The position numbers were made by a program, and so were the translations under genes. This document shows, in pieces, positions 6,681 through 7,894 of a stretch of DNA of 7,894 nt. Numbering within the stretch: the stretch's first letter is position 1; every line of letters begins with the position of its first letter. A model generated the notes under the pieces. It searched no databases. It was not told the DNA's origin and saw only the letters and a program-made list of their open reading frames with translations. This DNA is from an uncultured Collinsella sp. (GTDB lineage Bacteria; Actinomycetota; Coriobacteriia; Coriobacteriales; Coriobacteriaceae), in contig CAJLRE010000072.1 of the NCBI GenBank assembly GCA_905208975.1, positions 1 through 7,894 on the forward strand, given 5' to 3'.

Positions 6681-7894
6681 ATGGCACCAGCTTTGTCCGA
6701 TCTTCAACCGCAATCAACGCCCAAGGCCACCGCCGCGGCGCAGACCGCTATCGGTGACGGTCTTGTTGCAGAAGCTCAGGCTTTTGCAGACGAGCTCGCT
6801 GCGTGGCGACACGATCTCCACCAGATGCCCGAGCTGGGTAATAGCCTCCCACAGACCTCTGCGTATATCCAGGCACGTCTGACCGAGATGGACATCCCGT
6901 TTGCCACGCTCGTCGACGGCTCCTGTGTTGTGGGCCTTGTCGGCTCCGGTGCCGCCGCGGCCCAAGGCAATGGCGTCTGCACGAATGAGCAGGCTGGTAC
7001 GGTCATCATGCTTCGTGGCGACATGGACGCCCTGCCCGTTGCCGAGGAATCCGGCGAGCCCTTTGCATCCACCAACGGCTGCATGCACGCTTGCGGTCAC
7101 GATATGCACGCGACGGCGCTGCTTGGCGCGGCTCGTATGCTCAAAGCGCGCGAGACTGAGCTTGTTGATGCCAACGCCACGGTTAAGCTGCTGTTCCAGC
7201 CGGGCGAGGAAACCTTTGAGGGTGCCCGCGCCGCCATCGCCGACGGTCTGCTGCAGAACCCGCGCCCTCAGGTCGCCTTTGCCATGCATGTCAATAGCCA
7301 GTCGCCGCTTGGCCTGGTGCTTTACGGCAGTCCGGCGCTCTCGGGCGTGTACGGTTTCCGCATCACGCTGCAGGGCAAGGGCGGTCATGGCTCGAGCCCC
7401 GAGATCTGCATCGACCCCATTACGGCGGGCGTGCACGTGCATCTGGCACTTCAGGAGCTTATCGCTCGCGAAGTGCCGGCGGCCAAGGAGGTCGCGCTTA
7501 CCGTTGGCAAGTTCGCCGGCGGTCAGGCCGCAAATGTCATCCCTGATACTTGTGTGCTCGAGGGAACGCTGCGTGGCTTCGATGTCGAGCTCATGGAGCA
7601 CCTCAAGGCCCGCATCGCGGAGGTCGTCAAAGGCGTTGCCACGACCTATCGTACGCCGGCGACTATTGAGACGCTCTCGGATGTTCCCCCGCTCGTACTC
7701 GATGACGATATGACGCAGGCGTCGCTTGGCTACGTGGGCGCGGTGCTGCCCAAGTCCGCCTTCCTGCCGCTGTTCCACGCCATGGCGAGCGAGGACTTCG
7801 CGTTGATCTCGAGCGAGATCCCGAGTGCGTACTTTACCGTGGGCGCTGCCGTGACTGATACGGACGAGCATTTTGCTCAGCATCATCCCAAGGC
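6681..7894 (+). CDS. M20 family metallo-amidohydrolase (M20D-like), 3' end outside window
   Basis: 404 codons are visible without a stop; the gene runs off the right edge, probably lacking only a few dozen residues. The M20D group (hippurate, IAA-amino acid and N-acyl amino acid hydrolases) cleaves amide bonds with a binuclear metal centre in the cytoplasm. Landmarks are WRHDLHQMPELG (42-53), RGDMDALPV (112-120) and HACGHDMH (136-143) with putative ligands C138 and H140. FQPGEE (172-177) carries the catalytic E176 and ligand E177. H203 in FAMHV is a further ligand. The dimerisation-domain motifs are GKGGHGSSPE (232-241) and GGQAANVIPD (280-289). ASEDF (369-373) follows, then HHPK at 401-404 with the last metal-binding His. 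All expected ligands are present, so the enzyme looks active. An Ala/Gly-rich stretch at about 89-106 lengthens the loop before RGDMDALPV. The exact substrate cannot be told. A terminator upstream suggests independent transcription. Confidence 0.93.
   Translation, partial: MAPALSDLQPQSTPKATAAAQTAIGDGLVAEAQAFADELAAWRHDLHQMPELGNSLPQTSAYIQARLTEMDIPFATLVDGSCVVGLVGSGAAAAQGNGVCTNEQAGTVIMLRGDMDALPVAEESGEPFASTNGCMHACGHDMHATALLGAARMLKARETELVDANATVKLLFQPGEETFEGARAAIADGLLQNPRPQVAFAMHVNSQSPLGLVLYGSPALSGVYGFRITLQGKGGHGSSPEICIDPITAGVHVHLALQELIAREVPAAKEVALTVGKFAGGQAANVIPDTCVLEGTLRGFDVELMEHLKARIAEVVKGVATTYRTPATIETLSDVPPLVLDDDMTQASLGYVGAVLPKSAFLPLFHAMASEDFALISSEIPSAYFTVGAAVTDTDEHFAQHHPK

Noticed and set aside
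6714..7886. Minus-strand open frame (390 codons) opposite the amidohydrolase
   Set aside because: The + strand reading carries all M20 metal-binding motifs; the antisense product has none and is Arg/His-rich.

Overview
The window is high-GC, densely coded bacterial DNA with every gene on the + strand. GGAGG-type ribosome binding sites, GC-rich hairpin terminators, codon use and gene content fit the Coriobacteriia. A Collinsella-like gut actinobacterium is my best guess; it rests on general resemblance, not on a marker gene.

Layout: (1) Positions 1-330 hold no gene I can support and are visibly less GC-rich. They carry a nested inverted repeat whose core looks like the terminator of an upstream gene (3-92). 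Next comes a repeat-like block with two copies of a TTGGGGACG motif and an 18-bp imperfect hairpin (140-211), then a small palindrome that could be an operator (272-283). (2) Positions 364-5379 hold two adjacent YhgE/Pip-family membrane proteins (941 and 729 residues). The stop codon of the first directly abuts the start codon of the second. Both have one N-terminal membrane helix, a long extracytoplasmic coiled-coil region and a C-terminal multi-helix membrane domain. The first also has a C-terminal extension of about 200 residues with two more predicted helices. (3) Positions 5380-5580 hold two successive hairpins; the second is a strong intrinsic terminator. (4) Positions 5581-6564 encode a ten-helix EamA/DMT-family transporter followed by its own terminator. 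(5) From 6681 to the window edge runs an M20-family (M20D-like) metallo-amidohydrolase, cut off just after its HHPK motif.

The YhgE/Pip pair almost certainly forms one transcription and translation unit and probably one functional unit. The family is related to the Pip phage-infection protein of Lactococcus and to EsaA/YueB of Gram-positive type VII secretion, and its membrane part resembles ABC-2 exporters. No ATPase, WXG100 protein or other secretion gene lies in the window, so the substrate is unknown. The DMT transporter and the amidohydrolase are each separated from their upstream neighbour by terminators and look independently transcribed. A link in which a peptide or N-acyl amino acid is hydrolysed and the product moved by the transporter is possible but unsupported here.

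The most interesting points are the tandem, unequal YhgE/Pip pair with its extended first member, and the structured, repeat-like DNA in front of it.
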